From: Acanthaster planci
Lineage: Eukaryota; Echinodermata; Asteroidea; Valvatida; Acanthasteridae
Length of the DNA stretch: 64,000 bases
Reading direction: 5' to 3'
NCBI RefSeq assembly: GCF_001949145.1
Contig: NW_019091395.1
Coordinates: 1,385,402-1,449,401, forward strand
Part shown: positions 11,201 to 25,970 of the stretch, piece after piece
How positions within the stretch are numbered: the first letter of the stretch is position 1
Layout: the number at the start of each line of letters is the position of its first letter
Notes under the pieces: model-generated
Databases searched by the model: none
Told to the model about the DNA's origin: nothing
The model's input: only the letters and a program-made list of their open reading frames with translations
Program-made: the position numbers and the translations under genes

Positions 11201-14200
11201 CATGAGTGTTCCATTCAAACCATTTTGGTCAATAGCCACTGACAGTGATGTATCCCCATCACGTGAATTTTCTTCATAATCTTGAAAGCTGGGCTGGATC
11301 AGCGTAGTCACACCTGCTCTTCATTTCCAGACCCCCTGCCTGCAAAACAAAAAAGTCATAGCAAATTGAAATTCGATTGACCTCCCAATCACCACTTTTG
11401 TTCTCCTTTACCTCCTGGCCCTTTTGAAAGGCGTGACCCCAGCTGACCCCCGGTGGGGGAGTTGTCATGACGACAGCAACGATTCCTGCAATTCAGTGCT
11501 GCCGCTTTGTTCCAGCCGGTATCACTTTGGAGGTTAAATTGATGTGACTTGTCCCCCACAACAATGCAATTTGTATTGATGATTTTAATAGTGAACTTGA
11601 ACAGAATAAGTTTATGAGAGTTTATAGGCTTCAGTCATCTCCTGAGTCGATATTCAGGGCTGAATTTGAAAGCCGTTCTCCCTATATCTGAATACTTTGC
11701 TTAAATTTTCTGAATGGTGGCTTTCAAGAGCTTGATGTAAAGCACTTGATTAAAATACAATTGTTGGTTTTTCTGCGTTGATAGTATTTTACCTATCGGA
11801 CTCGCTCGTAATTTCCCTTTCAAATTAAGGCTTCTATTGCCTGGTACTTCCGCCACAACTTCAGTTCTGCTGGTGGCGATTCCATTGGTATTGGTTGGTC
11901 AAATTTGAAATTTAACGATAATTATTTAATGTTGTCTTTAGTCTCGATGCCAGAATTCCTCGGAAGTTCTCTAGTGATTTGTAAGAAAAAAATGTCCCAT
12001 GACCTTATCCCAATTCCATCTGTGCTTATCCCAATAAAAACAAATGGCTTTTTACCGCATGTCCTGATATACCTTAATGATCCACGCCCTGTCCGTCATC
12101 ACTTTCTAAGCACTACTCACTTTCAGTTTCCATCTCACCTAACCCGTTCAGTCCATCGATACTGACAAGCCAACATTCCGAAGAGGCTCAGATGTCACGT
12201 CATTACCCCTGATCTCTTTGCCCCTGCTTTCTCCACTTTGCCTTACATTCTCTGCGCTACTGGTGTCTTACAAAGGCATCTTGAAGAACATTCGCGAGAT
12301 TAGCCTCATTCGAGGTCCGCTCAGAGCCCGTCCGTGCTCGCTTGCCCACACGCACGGTGCTCCTCATAATCATATGGACTGTGGAAAGTAAAGGCTTGCT
12401 GTGCCCTAAAGAATCGGAAATGTTGCATCAAGCATGTGTCTGTGACCTGGTAGACAAAAAGGCTGGACTATTCATGTAATTTGAAAATAACTATCGTGCA
12501 TAGAAATGACGGAACGTCTTCAAGATGGCCACGGGGATGTTACTCAACAGATAGTGTGTCCTTTGCTCACAAGGATGACCTTGCATAATATTGTCATCAT
12601 GGATGATTGCATATCTGAGCATTGTTAACCGGTAGTTCAGGCAAACACTTTATTGGCTTATTTGTCAACCGGCAGTCTTTGATGCGTGTCGGCGATCAAG
12701 ATGCATCACATCATGTAGTACTTTGGATGTTCTCTGCCTCCCTTTTCTGAGAAGTGCATGTTAGAAAAGCTCACTATTTCTTCTCAAAGAAAACCTTGTC
12801 ATGCTGTCAAACTCTGCATTGTAACGGTCCAGAATGTCAGATAATTAGCCGGTCAAACGGACAAGATAGGATGTCAGTTAAGTCAGCATGATCTTTAGTT
12901 AGATCGATTGTCAAAATATCCATTTAGCATTCAGGTTTCAGTGTTAACAATTACCGTGGTTTTTCTCCGAATAACACGCCGGGTTTTGATCACTATACGC
13001 TCTTGCGTTCAAACCAGACAGGCAAAATACATGTATTCTACTCAAGTTTGCACTATTGGGGCGATAGTTGCCGAACGCATGCACGAAATTGACTGCTTAC
13101 TCATCGGCCTAGACGACATGTTTACCAACTACCATTCTACAGTTTTGTGTGACAAACGTTTCCAAGTTAGCCGAGGGCATGTACATTGTATCCCCGTCGT
13201 TAAATCCCATTTTTAACACACGGCACGGTGGCGATTCTCTGTAAGTCTCCTTTTGCCACAACCCCCTCCCTTTCATGAAGCTTTTATATTATAATGATGT
13301 CAAAACTTGCTCAGTGTGTATATATCTAAGAGTTTGTGTTTATTTAGTTTGGACAAGTTTCACATCCGTCCGTTTAACTTGCACAGACAGAGGGTTCTGT
13401 GGTATATCATTACTTCGCATAAAATATTTGAAAATGGGGAATGACGGTGCCTCCCAAATGGTATCCTGACGACACACTGCTACACGAAACATGATGCAAA
13501 TATTCACCGTTTTCGACGTTGAGGATATGGATGGTAAGTTTGACTCTCGGGCCCCAGTAGCTGGACATTAAGTGGTTATCCAACACTGTGTTATAGGAAG
13601 CCCACTTAAGGCCATTAACAAAGAATATACGCGTAGTAATTGTCGACATGTTTTGGGGCATTATTAACCCCATTGCTGGAATCAGTGAAGTATTCACAGA
13701 AGGTGGTTTAGTGGTGCTTTATAGCTTCTCCTGTGGCAATGCATATTGGTTTCTTTCTTTGCCGCAACAAACTACCAGTTAAAAATCAATATCAAGTCAT
13801 ACAAAGAAACTTTCATGGCCAAAATGCCAGAGCTGTAAGCATGAGTCAGCAGTTTTATTTAGATCTGCCGCTTAGATGAAAGAGAAGCTTCCGATTCTGT
13901 ATGGCGTAAAGAATGTTTAGACTTCCAAACTTCTCGCATGTTTAACGACAAGGCTTTGGAAGAAGGCAGATTTATTTCCAAACAGGTCATCTATATTTCT
14001 CGAATTTAGTCCTCCACTTCTGTGCTCTCAACTAGTCAAATGAGAGCCCCCAGTTCTACGAATTTTTAATTGGAACAGGGTTGGAAAATTAGGCAATTTC
14101 AGATGCGCCAAAGTTGACTTCGTTGAGGCATATTGACTCAAACTTTCATTATCTGTCTGGTTGTCGATTGTGAGGTTTCGCTTAACGTAAACAGGTAATG

Positions 14201-16577
14201 AGGTTTATGGGAGCTTTAAGCGGAGGGTAAGGGATAAATCAGAGAGCAGGATTTGTGGGACTTCATCGGAGGCAAGACTTTGATCCGTCCGGCATGCCAT
14301 AGCTTAAGACGGGATTCCTCTTGGAATGCGAAGATGCTTTTGAGAACCAATGGCCTCTGGTTGATGGGGAGAGCTTGACGTCGAGCCCATGGCTAACTAA
14401 CATTAGGCCTAAATCACTTCAGACACATTTTTTCGTAGCGCATGGAATGTTTACGGTGTAAACCTGGTAGTCGATGAAACGTGTATGCCACAGCTAACGG
14501 TTGTTTGCACCGCAAGCAGGCTCTACAGCATGCTTTAGCTAGCTAGTTTGCTACGGACCTCAGCTGCAATCGTTTAGTTTTGTTCAATTTCGGTAAACAG
14601 AAATAAGATCATATGGATATGATGCTGGACAGAGCTCCAGTATCTGGTTTTCGATGGATGTATGAAGGGTTAATTTCTGAATGTTGGAAATTGTAAACTA
14701 CAGAACATGTACGTATATGAATGCGCGCGCTGCTCAGGTTATGACCTAAGGCGATCATTTCGTGTTAGACATTGAATGGACATTGTGTTGTATCTGTAGG
14801 GCCTATGATAAATAAATCACCCAGTAATTTTACCGTACATGATGTGCCCGACACAGCAGCTCAGAAAGACTTGGACGATTTTCTAGTCATTATTAGCGTA
14901 GCGGGCGAGGTTTATCGGACTTACCTTTGAAGTTCATTCAGTACAACGGACAGCAGCAAGAGCCCTTCAAGTTCATAATTATTGAGTTGTGGTCTGCGGT
15001 TTGAAACCACGTGGCTTGTGGGAGACCCCTTGAGGCACAATGAATCTTAAAAATCACTATTGAAGTGTGTCAGATTCATCGTGACACTACCTATGTCTAT
15101 ACCTTGGAAGCCTCTCCATTTAAAAGATTCTCTTTTTTAAGGCTGAGGATTTGAGGAAATTATAACAACGTGTCTGAGCCGCTAAGGTCACGGATGACCT
15201 CTTGACATGCATCAAGGAAACTCGTCTGGATTGAAATATCAGAGAATATTTATCATACAGACTGTGTTTTTCGCCGTTGCGACAAACTTTGGAATGCCAA
15301 ACCGCTTTGCATTTCGCAACCAATCCTTCGGGGAGTAAGTCGTTACCCGCAAAATTGATCACCTGAAACCGGTATGGAGTACTATCATCGCAACCCTTGC
15401 CAAGAGATCGTGATCCGTGCTGAACCGCCAGCGATATAGTATAGGGTTGTCTTGGCAACGGTGTTTGTTTACAAGCACGTGCTGTCTTATCGCGTGATGA
15501 GTACTTATTGGGTTAAGTCCTGATGTGATGAAATTTGTCTCGGCGAATATAGGGCGGAAATGATTCTTGACTTCGACTTTCAAAGGGTAGATCATGTGCC
15601 TATTTTTTACTAGGCCCAACCAACTTATTCTTTAACTGGACAACAGATATAATGGGTCTAAGCGCACTGCATACGGAGTCCTGCCCCAGCGTTATCACGC
15701 TGGCCAAAGTGCAACCTCATTACACAAAAAATGTGAACTCCAACCCTCGTGGACTCATCACCAGTCAGTTGGAAGACGAGGATAATTGCCTTCTTGACTT
15801 GGCTTAAGGAGGGGCGCGACAGGAGGCGGGGATAATCTGCTGTAGGTAGGTGGTCCTTACGTCTTACAGCATTGCTTACATTTAACAACATTGTGACTAG
15901 GGATGTTATTACGAGGAATTACTTGCCCTGCACTGATGACGATTTACCGTGTGACTGGCTTTGGGTTTGAGGTGGGCTTTGGCATGGTTTTGACTTGATC
16001 TGTGTGTGAGCCGCGGCCCCAAAGGAGAGCAGTCAGTGGCAGGAATATTCTAACATTCACAGATATTCAGTGGCATGGGCCTGGAGTTATTTCGAGGAAT
16101 AAGTCAGATGTCGTTGAGCAGTGAGCGATCGTATTGCAATTAGTATTCAATTTGGCTCCGTGAGGTTTGCTTTGCAGAAATCTTATGACAAATGTAAGGG
16201 CTTCAGTTATGTTACTCTGACTGCAACGGGCAGTCTGATCTCGACAAGGCCTGTTATAATTAGCTCGTCCAGGAAACATGAAAAAATATGTCGTAAAAGG
16301 ATACCAGCTTATACTGGTATATTTGCATAGAAATCATCGAGGACTTGAAACCACAATTGAATCTGTCCAGAATTTGAGTTTTGGGGGAAAAGTTTGCACA
16401 GGTTTGAATCCCTCCGAAAAGAAAAATAGAAATCCCTATCTATGGACAGTCACCATTCCTTTCAGCACACTTATAACCACTGGTATACGGGACACATCAC
16501 TGTCAGTGCAGAAACTCTCTTCATTACATGCTAATCGCGCATTTAAGTCAAAAGTGGGCATACCCGATGCCGGTCAT
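5240..16577. other. Gene-poor stretch, nothing certain apart from repeats
   Basis: Reading frames here (up to 165 codons, at 6160-6657) show no domain, no coding-like composition and no matching splice structure, and I read them as chance. The only clear structure is the A/C-rich degenerate repeat block at 7440-8100. Exons of a long gene could be hidden here without protein comparison. Confidence 0.5.
7440..8100. repeat. A/C-rich degenerate tandem repeat block
   Basis: The plus strand is strongly biased to A and C and carries loose repeats of two kinds: AGCCCTACTCAGTCCAATC-like units (about 7490-7570) and CCTTAACGTCAAC / CTAAAACGTCAAC / CCTAAACCCATTAAC units about 20-28 bp apart (about 7720-7830). 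Similar units recur near 19270-19350. This looks like a decayed minisatellite family; it resembles CCCTAA only superficially and is not a telomere array. Confidence 0.55.
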
Positions 16578-16973
16578 NNNNNNNNNNNNNNNNNNNNNNN
16601 NNNNNNNNNNNNNNNNNNNNNNNNNNNNNNNNNNNNNNNNNNNNNNNNNNNNNNNNNNNNNNNNNNNNNNNNNNNNNNNNNNNNNNNNNNNNNNNNNNNN
16701 NNNNNNNNNNNNNNNNNNNNNNNNNNNNNNNNNNNNNNNNNNNNNNNNNNNNNNNNNNNNNNNNNNNNNNNNNNNNNNNNNNNNNNNNNNNNNNNNNNNN
16801 NNNNNNNNNNNNNNNNNNNNNNNNNNNNNNNNNNNNNNNNNNNNNNNNNNNNNNNNNNNNNNNNNNNNNNNNNNNNNNNNNNNNNNNNNNNNNNNNNNNN
16901 NNNNNNNNNNNNNNNNNNNNNNNNNNNNNNNNNNNNNNNNNNNNNNNNNNNNNNNNNNNNNNNNNNNNNNNNN
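16578..16973. other. Assembly gap (396 N)
   Basis: A run of N joins two flanks with no obvious shared sequence. The content is unknown. The long X-filled reading frames that cross it are artefacts. Confidence 0.99.
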
Positions 16974-19900
16974 TCAATAGAGCGGCCATAAGAGAAATTA
17001 TTTGACATCACCAAAAATTCCTGACAATAATGTCCTTGAGTGGCCACCGCAAATATAGCCCTACCGTTAGCAGGCCAGTTAGTCTACTGCTCAGTCTTTG
17101 CGTTTCTCATGTCGATTTTTCACGGCCTTGTGGGAAGTTGCGCTCTCCAGTATTCACAGAGATAATCTTTTCCACAGCCCCGCGTGGTGAATTTTATAGA
17201 CACTAGATCCTATACGACTTGGACGTCGCGATAACAGTGGCAAAGAAGCTCTCGGTGATCTAATGGGAAAGTACCACCCAAGCACCAAACAGGATTCCTG
17301 CAAATACAGTGTGTGTGTGCACTCCGCTCCGCAGGGATTGATCCAGAAGACTCACGTACGTTTTTAGCAAGGTTACTGTGGCTGTGATCTCATATTTGTG
17401 GGCCAAATGCCAACCCTATTGTGCCATGTGCCAAAATATTCTAGTTAGGCCAACCTGGCTATAATTACCCTTTCTAAATTGCCTGTAAACCTGAGGAGGA
17501 AGTTTGGCTAGTCTACTGAATTTCTGTGCCAGCTTATGCTTACAAAAATATAACTTCCAAAAGGTCATTTCCATTTTCGTTTTAAAGGTTTTTTTTCTGT
17601 TTCCACACGACTTTATGAAAGCTGGTTTGCAGCACCAAATGGAGGGCAGATTCTACTTCATGCTTCCTTGGGTTCTTGACGCGCCAGGTGAGCCCACCTT
17701 AATTTCACCGTTGGTGGTCTCCTTTAATGAATTAAAAATCTGTAAAAAGGACAGTTCCAGAATGAAGGCTCTATATGCTCCAAAGCACGTGTTTTGTGGC
17801 GTTCCTCCTCCAGACATCGCTGATAAAAAGGGCAGAGGGTTGCACCACACGCACACAGTGATCTTTAATCCTTTCATTTTCGGTTATAACTTGGCCAAAA
17901 AAATTGAATTGTTTAATCTTTCCGACAACCAGATGATTATTGTGTGCTCGAATCTGCCGCAAATACCACTGTGTACAGAATAATGTAACGTTACCCTCAG
18001 CTTTGGTTTGGTTTACATGTCATTGTTCAGCGAAATACAACAAGTGCTCCTCAGGTCAACCAAGGTTTTGCCCTAAAAAATCAGAACCTAAAATGCCATT
18101 TGTAATTTTGGGGACGAGGGAATTCCTAAATAAACATCAGATGGCAAAAGCAAGGCAAGCCAAAATATCAGCAGTAGTGTTACTTTAACCGCGTCTTGGA
18201 ATCTTGGTTGTTCCAATGGTTGATATTTGGAAAAATGGATCAATCAAAGGAGCTTTGATCTTTAAAGCCGTAAATCGCACCGCAAAACAAATTTGTTTTT
18301 GGCAGATACACTAATAAACACATTTAATAATACTCTTCAAACGATTTCTTATTCGGAGGACTGATCAATCGAGGCTATTTCATGGCACTATACAAATGTC
18401 TTTCATTGCCCTGTATATTTAGTAGTTGCCGAACTCAGTTTCCTGGAGTACTGAAAAGTTTTCCGTTTCGGGTTTAATAATACACCCGTACTGTTCCTGG
18501 CACAAGTGCTGCACGTGCACAGTACATTGTATTCGAGTGCATAGCACAAAATAAAAAGTTCTCTCAAAAGCAGAAAAAAAGAGAAAATTGACCCATAAGG
18601 AAATCTGTCGTGTGCGAATATCTTCTTTTCACGTGTACTTAAATTGATATAAATTTCACTTGCTATTGAAAGCGAACAGTATTAGGATAGGTGTAGTTTA
18701 GAGTAGGGATACAGGGGTCCGTCGTCTTGGCCAGTAGGATTTACTTCAAGCTGTCTATCACTCATTTCAACCTCTTTTCAATTATCAACACCCGTTCTTC
18801 GTCTTGAAAGGGCAGGATACCCATTATAGCAGGCTCCCTGCAGGCATGTATCTCTGTATATCTCCCCAGGAGAAATGGGCCATTCTGTGCTACGACAAAG
18901 GCAGGATTTGAATGCAGGCAGACCGGAGATGAAAAGACGACGTCGGTTGGAGTGGAGGCAGAATTGCTGCAAAGAGATGGCAGGGTGAAGTCATTTACGC
19001 GATCTGAACGTCCTGGATACGTGCAAGTTATTTCCCCTTCTTCATCGGAAAAATTAACTTCTCTGCAACTGACAGCAGACCCAAGTTTCCCATTTCTCTG
19101 TAAGGTCATTCGGTCAGTTGTTTGTAAAAGCCTCTTTATCGTTTCAAAGACTCTGTAGGACACACGAGTCAGCATAGAATTCGACAGTTTGATGTTTTTT
19201 AAAGTTAGACTGCGAATCGATGGTTACTCACTCTAAAAGCTGTGTTCTATCACTTTTCACACCTTATGCTCTGAAGCCAAGCCATTATCCAAGCCCTAAA
19301 CATCACATTGTTCAAGCCCTTAACGTCAATATTCCAACTCTAAACACCGTTTTGCTCCAGACATGTGCACAAACTGGTAGCAAGAAAGTGCACCCAAAAA
19401 ATGTTTACTTTCAACCATGATGCCCCAGGCTACTTGTCATCGGATTTGACTGGATACAAGGCAATGCAATAGTCGTGAACTACCTACGCAAGAGTAGCTG
19501 TAATTAACCTGTTTATTGGCTTAATCTCGGACGTCAAGTTTCGGAGAAAGTCCTAAAGACTGTTGCAGAGGAAAATATGACCAACGTTCTAACAAGAAGA
19601 AGCAGCCCTGTCAGCACCGTCGAGTTGCCAGCATCTGGCTTACCTGGACTTTTCCCAGAAATCAGTGGAGAGATGAGTTCTAATTTGGTTCTAAATACCA
19701 CGTATAACATGGGAGCCTATCTGTTTTATTGTGTGTTTTCTGAGAATAGCTTACTGGACTTCCCAAATTATACCAGTATTATGTCCTTTGCATCTGCAGT
19801 GGACTGAGATCTTATTGTGATAGATGTAGTAACTGACTTCAGCATGGAGCTAATAGACCGACTGCGCCCTTTGAAGTCACGTGACCTGTAGTGGGTATTA

Positions 19901-20067
19901 AATATCAACCGTACACGGCGTCCACCAAAAGCAAAGTGTTTCCTTAGTATCATTACCCTATTAAACCCCCCCAAAAAGCCAACGGTAGGAACCGTACTCA
20001 GACTACTGATGTGCTGGGTAACGGTAATTTACCGTAAATTGGCTTGTAAACAACACCCAAAACACAC

Positions 20068-20103
20068 GTTGCTATGGGGTTGATAGTTGCTATGGGGTTG
20101 ATA
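20068..20103 (+). repeat. Exact tandem duplication of 18 bp
   Basis: GTTGCTATGGGGTTGATA occurs twice back to back (20068-20085 and 20086-20103) without a mismatch. This points to a recent slippage-type duplication in non-coding DNA. Confidence 0.85.
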
Positions 20104-23100
20104 GTCACTGTAGGTCACGTGATTTAGCGGACACAATCGGGTTGTAGCTCCATGATTTATGAGTTCCTTAAGCAATGCCTGCGTGAACCCTCCTTTGGAA
20201 GTTTTGTACGATTCCGGTGTGTATTTTTTTTGCGTGTGTTTGTCCTGTTTTTTTTTTAATTTATTTTTACATACGTCCACTAAAGTTACGCCTATTCGTC
20301 TAGGCCTGAATGCAATACTTGTTATCCCATTCTGTCAAATTGTCTGTCTTCAAACTTCCTCTAAATCCTCTTATTTGCCGCAAAATTCTATATTAAAATC
20401 TTCTTTTTTTCATTGGTCTCGTTCGGTCTAGTTCAAAACCGGTTCATTGTTATAAAGTTTCCAAGGAGGGTATATAGAGAGCCACCGTACAAGAAGTTCC
20501 CTGTGATAACCACGCTCAGTGACATCCCAGTCTATCCCATGTTAGACTTCACACCTTGCTGGACTTTCTCAAGCCCTGTCGGCATTTCATCAGACTAGTC
20601 CCGCATCTCACCTGCCACAACATGGGATTCTCGCAGGCTTATGTCAATCGAAAACTGTGAACGAGTTCCTCTGTTCTCTTCTCCGATCACCATACAAATG
20701 CCCCGCCTGCCCCCCCCCCTGCTCTGCTCTGATCCTTGCAACCGAAATACAATTCAATTTTGTTCTGCAAGATCAATAGCCGTGGGCGCTGTCGCGGAAG
20801 AGGCGGGAAAATGGAGAAAGAAACGAAGAAAAAAGTGAAAGAAATAACCAAAAAATAGAGATGAAAAAGGGTGAAAATAACGAATTCAAGTTCATCCGCC
20901 AAACCCCCCAAAATGACTTCCTCCCAATCTTAATTGGAGTTCTTAGTTGATGAATGCTGTTAAGCCTCCAAACACCCCCTCCCCCGAAAACGTGGTTTGT
21001 CCCCCCCCCCGAACAGAAAATAGAACACTATTTCCAGACCAGTAGTGTATCGGTGCAAGCAAATGAAAATAATTACTGACAATAGTTTTAAATTCGAGTT
21101 TAATTAAATGATACCTTCTCAGTATGCACACCCTCTCGTGTCAGTTTTCATAGTCCAAGCCCTTACAGTTATGTGGAAGCAGCCTTGGACCAAACCTGTA
21201 ATTTACAAGCTCTAATCAACCTGGCGGGAATGCACCGAAGCCCCCCTTCAAACAAATACCACGGTCGTCGTAGCTTTAATACGACCGACGAAAACAAATT
21301 ACAGCGTGTCCACGCTGACAGTGAACCTCAAACTAAATATGTTTCCTCCCAGTGACCCCTATTCGGGTCGACAACGGCAGTCAGTGAACCCTGCCGAACC
21401 CTTCCCCAGTCCCACTTCAAGACCTCACCCTCTGACCCACAAATGCCTCCCAAAAGTAACCCCTGAACGCCCATTTGACCCTCGCTAGGACAAGTACCAA
21501 CCACAAACATGCTGTCTCAAAATAACAGGATTCTTGTGTCCGGTACAGAATGATTAGTGAGGTGATCTTAAAAGAACTGCTTTCCCGGATTTTTTTGCCA
21601 ACTTGTCAATAATTACGGCCTTGTTTGCATTCTAGCTGAAAAGCCGCTGAAGACACAAGCCGGCTGTTTTTCGGCTAGGAGGCTACTTTAGGGATCAGAT
21701 CTTTCCTAGTTGTGTCAACACCAAGGCCAATAGCTTTATGGTAATGTACCATCATATTCATTGAGTAGTAACTCACAGGCATGGTTCCCCTTTCCTCTGA
21801 CTTTATCCGTCTTACGTGTGGGAAAAGTGCCCAGTCAGTTGTCAACTAAAAAGTGCCTCTTTCAAACTCTTAGCCAATGTATCTCAATCTATATCATGAA
21901 CTAATTTGACAGATTTTGCCTCTGAAATAAATTCCTTAGCCCATTCAAAGTGTCCACGAGGACCTTATGCTACTGGAAAAGTCGTACATCATTTTGCGGC
22001 TGTCAAACACCCAGTTTTATGATTTTGGCATAATCCAGTACATTCCCCTGAGGTCATTTTCGGTAACGTGTATCATTTGCTGTGTTCCTATTTTACTGTC
22101 CACAAAACGCGCACGTGGTGGTAATCGAGGTAATTGGCTTACACACACTTTACTGTACAATTTCATCACAGGCAGTCGGCAAGGCAGAGTGACCGTGTAT
22201 ATCGAGTTCGGTGTTTGCAAGGTGCAGCAAACACTTGACTGAATTCTGATTTGTGTCGATGGATCCATGGATTTCCCTCCTGAAAGGGCAAAGTCCAAAA
22301 TTGCATTTAATGGCAAAGTTGGCTTCCAGAATGGGAAGAATGCATGATATTAAAATGTGTTATTTCGTTATCTGATAACATTTCAGTGACACTGGCTGAA
22401 AGTCTAAATTGATTGTACAGTTTTTGCACTTATGACTTGGAGAGCCCCCAATAGACGAAGGAAAAGTGAGGTAAGGTGGTGCTGGCGGGCGGCCAATACA
22501 TGTACTGTACATGCATTTGTAGTCACTTCACGCTCCATTTGCCGGGAGACCTCGCATACCCTTCTCACCGACTTCATTTTCTCAAAAGTAGACAGCCAGT
22601 TCACTTGTCAATCATTGGATCTTTCCCAGAACCAGAATAACTGGGAGCCACTGACTACTCTGTCAGTCTATAATCTCTGAAACTGTATCAGTCTACGACA
22701 AAGACTGCCAAAGAATCAGAAGTTGCAACGTTATAACCTCTGGTCAAGGAAGCGTCTGTGCTTTCAGTATTCAGCCAAGCCAGTTACTGGATACGATAGC
22801 GCTATTCTTCCTTAAAAATCCCTTTTGAAACTTGCCTACCTGTTATTTTGGACGCAGCTGGTCCTTACACTTCAGGAGGTACGGTAAGAACCCATTGTTT
22901 TTACTCTTAGGACCTCTGGAAGTCGAGTAGGTTCCTCGCTTTTAAGGTTTACAGATTGTCTTCCACCCGTCCTCTCTACATTTCTGTTCTCGTATTTTTT
23001 TTTTTTTTTTTATCCTCTGTCAAAAGAGAGAGCGGATATCGTGCACGAGGGGTATTCTGAACACGCTTCGCACTGTGGTTGCAATATCACCGAGACAGTG

Positions 23101-25559
23101 AGCCATGAAACATGCCAAGGAACACTTAGGCTCGCCGGATCATTATAAGGGAACTACTTTCAATGAGACATCGAAGCATGTTCGTAGAATGTACGGAGCC
23201 ACTTTAACAGTTATACTCAGAGAGGAGGGTCATGAAACAGACCTGAACTGTTCTCAAAACATCAAAGGAATGGCTCATAGAAAACAAACACGCTGTTCGT
23301 GGTATTGTAGTTGATAAACTTCGGCGATGGGATTAGCTTCGGGTCATTGCCACATTTACACCTTCTGAAAACTATTTCTGTCTCAGTTGTACTCCGAAAA
23401 ATTGTGAGAGTCTGTATTAAACTTTATAGCGTACCTTAGACAGGAGTTTTCAACCATACTAAACGGGGGTGTCTTGAGTCACATGCCATACTTGAAGTCC
23501 TTAGTTGTTATCCAGCTAACCTTTCATAGTAAGAAATGCTGGGTAGTTAATCCAGCGCTTGAATCCTTGGGCCAAAGAACTCTGTGCTTGAATGAATGAA
23601 CTGAACAGACAATCAATGGCAGATACATGCCGCACGTCAGTTGTTGTCATTAAGTCATCACCCCAATAATGTGAAGCCCTGGACATTTCGGTATTCTCAG
23701 TCTCTTACTGTACTGAGAATTTTGATTTTGTAGGGGACGCTCACAATTTTGCATAAGATATAAATTCCCATAGGTAATAGACTGGAGATCGAGACCTGAG
23801 CTTACCGACAGGCAATTCTTCTTAGAATGTGAGTTTTCGTTAGGTACTATGCGCGCTTAGTAAAGTTTTGTGTTTTGTTTTGTTTGGTGTTTTTGCTGGT
23901 TGAGTTGACCTGTCGTCAAGATTTTAGCCTGTGAAGTTTCCAGGTATGGGCTCACCACTGGTGGATATTCACAGTTCCTGGTTCCATAGTCCTCGTTTGA
24001 TTTATGAACACTGGGGAAACAGACCGGGTCATGCCCTTCTAACACGGTTACTGATGAAGTTGGGAACTAAATCATTGGCCCAGCCCCTATATACTCCTCT
24101 TGTTCTCTGATGAAGGGGCGCGTGTGCACGTAGCCCACTGTCGATGTCACTCAGTGTTAAGACTATGCATGTACATGTAGATATGGTGCAAGATTTGACC
24201 ACCTTTAGCTTACAGTAAAATTTTCTTTCAACGACGACCCCTACCGCGGGCTGTTGTATGCTGTTGAATTAAGATAGACCCAATCCCATTAACTGTTTAA
24301 GTGTTTGTCACACCTTTTCAAGGCTGCATTTAGTTGCAGTCTTTGGGGATTACTGCTTAAAAAAAGGAAATCCCCTCTTATTTTTGCATTTCCTGACACT
24401 GTTGTCATGACAGTGTTTTAAGCCGTGGGTTGAGAGACAACTTTCACGTAAATCGTCTTAAATTTAAAACGGGTGTTTCAGGAATCGACTGAAACTACAA
24501 AGGTTTATTTTGACATGAATTGACCTTGTTTTCACTATGAACTGTAGAACACGCAATAGTAATCTGTGGGAGTTGATGTGGAAGCTCGTTTTTTGAGGAT
24601 AGTTGGCAAGATAAAAGGGCCTTTTCTGCTTGTTTTTTAAATGTTTAAGTTTCACTTCTCAAACTTCCCGTCATTATTTCAGGACTTTATAAGTGAATTG
24701 AATCATGATTGAATCCTGTATCCCGTTACCTGGTTACTATTTTGGCAAATGTGTAAACATATATTAACCGTCAATCTTGTTGTTTGTAAAACCATTGCTT
24801 TGAATCGTTTGTCCAAACCCTCTCAAAACAGCTTTATCTCTTCTACAAGCGGCGAAGTAAACTAAAAACCCACACTGCAAATGCGGCAGTCTATTATTGG
24901 TATATCATTCACGGCTAATGGCCAACCTAACGGTCGCGGATAATATCTTGGGAAAGCAGAGTTTAACCGCAAAAGTTTGTACATGCTGTGGTGACGGTCG
25001 CGAGCGTGTTTGGCCTAACGAGGTTAGGTTGATAAGCGACGGCCTCTTGGGGTAATTCATCGACAATGGACTGATTGTTGTAAACGCTGGCGGCCATTGT
25101 ATTCATTGTCACCCTCTCTATTTAGTATTATTGGATAAGGCCCCAAGAAACCCTCATACGGTTGCGATAGGCGTATACATAACGCCTTCGTTATTATGTC
25201 AAGCCCTGTTTCCTTGAGTACAACGACTCGGGAGACTTGCGCTGGGGCAATTTATCACTCGTGTATAATCAAAGAGGTGTAATGAAGTATAAGGAACTTC
25301 TAAATTCTGACAAGGACAGAACCTACGATCAGTGACCTGCGATGTTACAATTGTAACTTTAAAGAGACGAATGTATTAAGGTCATTCCATGTTATGATAT
25401 CATTATAGTTCATCCTTTCAAACCAAGGAGAAGAAAACATCATATTGTCATATTTGATTATTTGGCTTGAAAACGATGCACTGTCTGGATGGAACTGTAG
25501 AGTTCATCCACAGCGATCGAGTTTGATGCGGGCCGTGTTTTGAAGGTCCCACGAAGGAA

Positions 25560-25970
25560 AGTTGTTGACTCGAGTCATGCGATTTAGACTCGGGTCGCTA
25601 TTTTTTGGCGAGTTTTTTACATGACCTTCGTAATATTTGACCTGTGACTTGCAGAAAGTGACTCGCCGCCTTGTCTGCCTGAAGGAGTACTGTCGTACTC
25701 GTACACAATAAACAGTTAAGAGTATAATCAAGCGAGCCAAGTTCAAGTCCTAAAGTCATCACTCTTAAGTTGACACCAGGCCCTGTTTGCTTATTGTAGC
25801 TGGACAAGGTGCTACTTGACTCGTGCACAGACAAACAGACTTCTGACTTGCCTTTTGTTGAACCGAATGATTTGTGACTTGACTTAACCTGTGACAAAAT
25901 AATTTCTAACTTAACCAAAGGAAAGGACTTGTGACTTAACTGGGACTGTGAATTAATGACTGACTGCCAT
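25560..25970. repeat. Degenerate GACTTG/GACTCG repeat block
   Basis: The words GACTCG, GACTTG and TGTGACTT recur at irregular spacing on the plus strand (for example about 25567, 25645, 25660, 25807, 25875 and 25928). This decayed simple repeat explains the 176-codon minus-strand open frame at 25598-26128, which has no domain and should not be taken as a gene. Confidence 0.5.

Noticed and set aside
16278-17047. Long frames on both strands across the N run
   Set aside because: Their length comes from undefined bases; the readable parts are short.
17504-17983. 159-codon frame, plus strand
   Set aside because: No recognised domain, mixed hydrophobicity without a signal or membrane pattern, and overlapping open frames on the minus strand.
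18762-19175. 137-codon frame, minus strand
   Set aside because: No domain or splice context; partly open on the other strand as well.
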